Part shown: positions 61,052 to 64,000 of the stretch, piece after piece
How the letters are laid out: each line of letters starts with the position of its first letter
Numbering within the stretch: the first letter of the stretch is position 1
From: JBMOUD01 sp049319665
Lineage (GTDB): Bacteria; Pseudomonadota; Gammaproteobacteria; Enterobacterales; Enterobacteriaceae
DNA: 64,000 nucleotides
Reading direction: 5' to 3'
NCBI RefSeq assembly: GCF_049319665.1
Contig: NZ_JBMOUD010000004.1
Span: 310,001 to 374,000, forward strand
Notes under the pieces: generated by a model
Told to the model about the DNA's origin: nothing
The model's input: the letters and a program-made list of their open reading frames with translations, nothing else
Databases searched by the model: none
Translations under genes and position numbers: made by a program

Positions 61052-62281
61052 ATGACGACGCTGAAAATCACCCTCGCACTCCTTCTGGCGACCACCTGGA
61101 TGAGTGCTAAAGCCGATGATGCGCCACTGATTGCCAGAGGCGAATATCTGGCGCGTGCCGCCGACTGCGTTGCCTGCCACACCACACAAGGCGGCAAACC
61201 TTTTACCGGTGGACTGGCGTTCAAGCTGCCATTTGGCACCTTGTATTCACCGAATATCACCCCCGATAAAGCCACAGGCATTGGTTCCTGGAGTGATGAC
61301 GATTTCGTCAACGCCGTGCAGAAAGGGGGCGGCAAAGGCGGACAACATTATTACCCGGCCTTCCCTTACACCTCTTACGGGTTAATGCCACGGGAAGATA
61401 TTTTGGCCATCAAAGCCTATCTGTTTAGCCTGAAACCGGTCAATCAGCCGCCAAAAGAGAACCAGATTGGCTTCCCGTTCAACCAACGCTGGGGCATGTT
61501 TTTCTGGAATCTGGCGTTCACTCCGTCAAAAACTTTCCAGCCAGATCCTGAGAAGTCTGCACAGTGGAACCGAGGTGCCTATCTGGTACAAGGGCCGGGA
61601 CACTGCGGCGAGTGCCATACGCCACGTAACCTTGCCCAGGCAATGAGCACCAGTAATTCACTGGCAGGTGCCAAAATTGGTAACTGGATAGCTTACAACA
61701 TCAGTTCTGACAAAAAATACGGCGTCGGCGGCTGGCCGCAGGACGTGCTCAAGCATTATCTGAGCACCGGTGAAGCACCAGGCTACGCCATGGCCGGTGG
61801 GCCAATGACCGATGTTATCGAGAACAGCCTTAAGTATCTGACGCCAGAGGATATTCATGCGATTGCGGTTTACCTGCAAGATTCACCACCACGTCATGAA
61901 GGTATTGCACGCCCGACGCCTGAAACAATGGCGACAAACTTCGCCCAATCCGATGGCAATGAGCTAGGTAGAAAACTTTTCCTCGACTCCTGCGCCAGTT
62001 GCCACCGGATTGATGGACAGGGCAATCAAAGCCCGGTGGCGACCCTTAAGGGCCTGAAAACTGTGAATGATCCTGCGGGCACTAATCTGCTGGCAGTGGT
62101 GTTGGCAGGACATGATCCCGCTATTTTCGGATCTGAACACACCATGCCAGGTTTTGCTCAAAATTATAACAATGAAGAGATGGCCGCGCTGAGCACCTTT
62201 GTTCTGCATCACTTCGGGCAAAGCGGCGGGGTAATAAAACCGAAGGACGTTCAGGAGAGTCGTGACGGTGCCTTACATTAA
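61052..62281 (+). CDS. Tri-haem c-type cytochrome subunit
   Basis: Periplasmic or membrane-tethered cytochrome c, 409 aa, with a signal peptide (residues 1-about 21, ending AKA). Three haem-binding CxxCH motifs lie at residues 39-43 (CVACH), 185-189 (CGECH) and 314-318 (CASCH), the same triple-domain layout as the cytochrome subunits of alcohol and aldehyde dehydrogenases. It would take electrons from the 2Fe-2S subunit and pass them to ubiquinone or an oxidase. It follows the large-subunit gene by 11 bp. A longer frame from 60962 is rejected because it lacks the signal-peptide start. It overlaps the XdhC-like gene by 20 bp. Confidence 0.93.
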   Translation: MTTLKITLALLLATTWMSAKADDAPLIARGEYLARAADCVACHTTQGGKPFTGGLAFKLPFGTLYSPNITPDKATGIGSWSDDDFVNAVQKGGGKGGQHYYPAFPYTSYGLMPREDILAIKAYLFSLKPVNQPPKENQIGFPFNQRWGMFFWNLAFTPSKTFQPDPEKSAQWNRGAYLVQGPGHCGECHTPRNLAQAMSTSNSLAGAKIGNWIAYNISSDKKYGVGGWPQDVLKHYLSTGEAPGYAMAGGPMTDVIENSLKYLTPEDIHAIAVYLQDSPPRHEGIARPTPETMATNFAQSDGNELGRKLFLDSCASCHRIDGQGNQSPVATLKGLKTVNDPAGTNLLAVVLAGHDPAIFGSEHTMPGFAQNYNNEEMAALSTFVLHHFGQSGGVIKPKDVQESRDGALH

Positions 62282-63392
62282 GTCATTACTCGATGCGATA
62301 GACGCCTATGATGCCGACGGTTCGCAGGCCGTCTTAGCTACTGTCGTTAAGGTGGAAGGCTCGGCCTATCGCAGACCCGGAGCTCGGATGTTAATCCCGT
62401 CATATGGCCAAGCGATTGGCACCATCAGCGGCGGATGTCTGGAAAGCGAAGTGATCCAAAAGGCCTGGTGGTTAACTGAATCCGGCCCCGTGGTTTGTGC
62501 CTATAGCACAGCGGCCGATGACGACGAGCTGTTGAGCGACAACAGCTACAGTTTTGGCTTGGGCTGTAATGGCACCGTATATATCCTGCTGGAGCGCTTG
62601 GTTCATCCCTTTGTCAATCCGTTGCTCAGCACATTGCGTCAGGTACAAGAGCGCGGTGAAGGCGCAGCCATCGCCACCGTACTGAAACATACGGGACATA
62701 CTGGCGAGAGAATGGCATTAACTGCCCACGGCCAGTTCAGCCAGCCATGGTCATTAACCTCGATCACCATACAGGTAGAACGCGATCTGTCTCTGGTACT
62801 TGAGAAACGTAAGTCCGCCTTGCATCGCTATATTGCCACCACAGAGGAAATCGAGGTGTTTCTGGAATATATCCCGCCAGCCCATAAATTGGTGGTATTT
62901 GGTGCCGGTCACGATGCCCAACCGCTGGTCAGTATGGCTAGTCGTTTAGGTTGGGAGGTCACGGTGATTGATGGGCGCTCACAGTTTGCTCGCGCAGAAC
63001 GCTTCCCTCAGGCCAACGCAGTAATCGTCGCTGACAGCCGAGCCCCCTTCGCTTTTAATCCGCAATTGAGCGGGGCTGCAGTAGTGGTGATGACACACAG
63101 TCTTACACAGGATTTTCAGTGGCTTAAATCGGCGTTACTCTCTGATGCGGTGTATATCGGCCAATTAGGGCCAAAAGATCGCACCGAGAAATTGCTGGCT
63201 GATATCAATATGCCTACCGATCCCCGACTGCATTACCCTATCGGGCTAGATTTAGGCGGAGATACGCCAGAAAGCGTAGCTTTAGCAATACTGGCCGAGA
63301 TAACAGCGGTATTGAACGGCAGAGAAGGAGGACAATTGAAGCACCGGCAGCAGACTATTCATGAGTTAATACCATCACGGCGTATTAGCTAG
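62262..63392 (+). CDS. XdhC/CoxI-family molybdenum cofactor maturation protein
   Basis: Cofactor insertion and sulfuration chaperone for xanthine-oxidase-family enzymes, 376 aa. An N-terminal XdhC domain has GTISGGCLESEVIQKAWW, and a C-terminal Rossmann domain has LVVFGAGHDAQPLVSMASRLGWEV (near 210) and YIGQLGPKDRTEKLL. It binds molybdopterin and hands it, modified, to the large subunit. Start codons GTG 62262 or GTG 62268 follow AGGAGAG. The overlap with the cytochrome gene shows it belongs to the same operon. Confidence 0.9.
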   Translation: MTVPYIKSLLDAIDAYDADGSQAVLATVVKVEGSAYRRPGARMLIPSYGQAIGTISGGCLESEVIQKAWWLTESGPVVCAYSTAADDDELLSDNSYSFGLGCNGTVYILLERLVHPFVNPLLSTLRQVQERGEGAAIATVLKHTGHTGERMALTAHGQFSQPWSLTSITIQVERDLSLVLEKRKSALHRYIATTEEIEVFLEYIPPAHKLVVFGAGHDAQPLVSMASRLGWEVTVIDGRSQFARAERFPQANAVIVADSRAPFAFNPQLSGAAVVVMTHSLTQDFQWLKSALLSDAVYIGQLGPKDRTEKLLADINMPTDPRLHYPIGLDLGGDTPESVALAILAEITAVLNGREGGQLKHRQQTIHELIPSRRIS

Positions 63393-63993
63393 CCGAGGGA
63401 TCGGTATCCGGCGTCTGACTGAGTTGCTCAGGCAGGTCGATATCCCAAATACAGCCGACATCGTCAACCGGTAATAATAGCGGCGGATAAGATTTCAATA
63501 CGTCTCGGGCGCCCTGTTCTTGAGTTAATGCTTCCAGCATTAATTTTGTCTGCAGCGGAAAACCGACCGGATGTCCGACTTGCCCAAGATATACTGGCCG
63601 AACCGCGTTCCCTTCGGCGACGTGTAGAGCAATGTTCTCAAATAACTCGCTTTTAATAAAAGGCATATCTGCCAGCGTAATTATCCATCCCGCCCAATCC
63701 TGAGTTGCTTTCACGCCCGTCGCAATCGACTCCCCCATTCCCTGACTATTCACACAGGTAAATGGCACGCTCATTCCCTGACAGATTTCTTGTAGCTGTA
63801 TGTCCTCGTGACGAAGGATAACCATCAGCGGCAAGCCAGCAGCGCGGATATGTTGAAGGCTATGTTCAAAGACACATAACGCAGTACCCGGCATATTTTC
63901 GAGCAACTTATGCCGCCCGGTAGCCTGCCGAAAACGGGTACTTTTTCCTGCTGCCAGCAGGATCACGCCAGGGGATTTTTTCGTTTTTTGCAT
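63385..63993 (-). CDS. MobA-like NTP transferase (MocA-type)
   Basis: Nucleotidyltransferase of 202 aa resembling MocA, which converts molybdopterin to its cytosine dinucleotide form. GVILLAAGKSTRF at residues 9-21 is the nucleotide-binding loop, VNSQGMGESIATGVKA and TLADMPFIKSELF hold the DxP-type metal-binding aspartate, and VGHPVGFP lies near residue 140. It lies convergent with the XdhC-like gene (8 bp overlap of ends), the usual companion of these enzymes. Its 5' end is 7 bp from the window edge; a longer start outside cannot be excluded. Confidence 0.87.
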   Translation of the reverse strand: MQKTKKSPGVILLAAGKSTRFRQATGRHKLLENMPGTALCVFEHSLQHIRAAGLPLMVILRHEDIQLQEICQGMSVPFTCVNSQGMGESIATGVKATQDWAGWIITLADMPFIKSELFENIALHVAEGNAVRPVYLGQVGHPVGFPLQTKLMLEALTQEQGARDVLKSYPPLLLPVDDVGCIWDIDLPEQLSQTPDTDPSAS

Positions 63994-64000
63994 AGCGGGT

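Noticed and set aside
1..64000. CRISPR arrays, tRNA or rRNA genes, insertion sequences, prophage, integrase or attachment sites
   Set aside because: I looked for regularly spaced repeats, tRNA-like cloverleaf ends, transposase or integrase motifs and phage structural genes and found none.

Overview
The window is chromosomal DNA from a gammaproteobacterium of the order Enterobacterales, most like Yersiniaceae or Hafniaceae. The evidence is the conserved block aaeBAX-aaeR / tldD-yhdP-rng-maf-mreDCB-csrD / msrPQ-aroQ-accBC-yhdT-panF-prmA-dusB-fis. Its proteins read close to the E. coli and Yersinia versions, and msrPQ sits directly upstream of aroQ, an arrangement I recall from Yersinia and Serratia. 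I do not name a species. No rRNA, tRNA, insertion sequence, prophage or CRISPR array was seen.

Bases 1-7241: a barnase-like secreted RNase with its barstar-like inhibitor (cut by the window edge), an APC-family permease, and the aromatic-acid efflux operon aaeXAB with its divergent regulator aaeR. Bases 7242-7626 hold a GC-rich, hairpin-rich element that looks like a dispersed intergenic repeat.

Bases 7627-29571 are core genome: TldD protease, YhdP envelope lipid-transport protein, RNase G, Maf, the MreBCD rod-shape proteins, CsrD, the MsrPQ periplasmic methionine sulfoxide reductase, AroQ, the biotin carrier and biotin carboxylase of acetyl-CoA carboxylase, pantothenate uptake, PrmA, and the growth-rate-regulated dusB-fis operon.

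Bases 29572-53412 are accessory or family-variable. They carry three short-chain dehydrogenases paired with AraC or LysR regulators, a bestrophin-type channel, LpxP, a CidAB holin-like pair with its LysR regulator, a second UbiA-type prenyltransferase with a LysR regulator, a CPA1 sodium/proton antiporter, a YafO-like toxin gene broken by an in-frame stop behind a 55-aa ORF, a glutathione transferase, an inositol-phosphatase-like enzyme, a LysE exporter, two overlapping solute-binding proteins (MolA-like and ModA-like) without permease genes, a RIO kinase, an orphan thioester-reductase-like protein and a DMT exporter.

Bases 53413-63993 hold a HigBA-type toxin-antitoxin pair followed by what looks like an oxidation island: an NAD(P)-aldehyde dehydrogenase with an AraC regulator, an unrecognised 158-aa protein, a TetR regulator, and a complete molybdenum-hydroxylase set (2Fe-2S subunit, Tat-exported molybdenum subunit, tri-haem cytochrome c, XdhC-type and MobA-like cofactor-maturation proteins). 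The set would oxidise an aldehyde or N-heterocycle in the periplasm and pass electrons to the respiratory chain. The substrate is unknown. This island, the 158-aa protein and the non-coding structures near 7.4 kb and 34.3 kb are the parts most worth following up.
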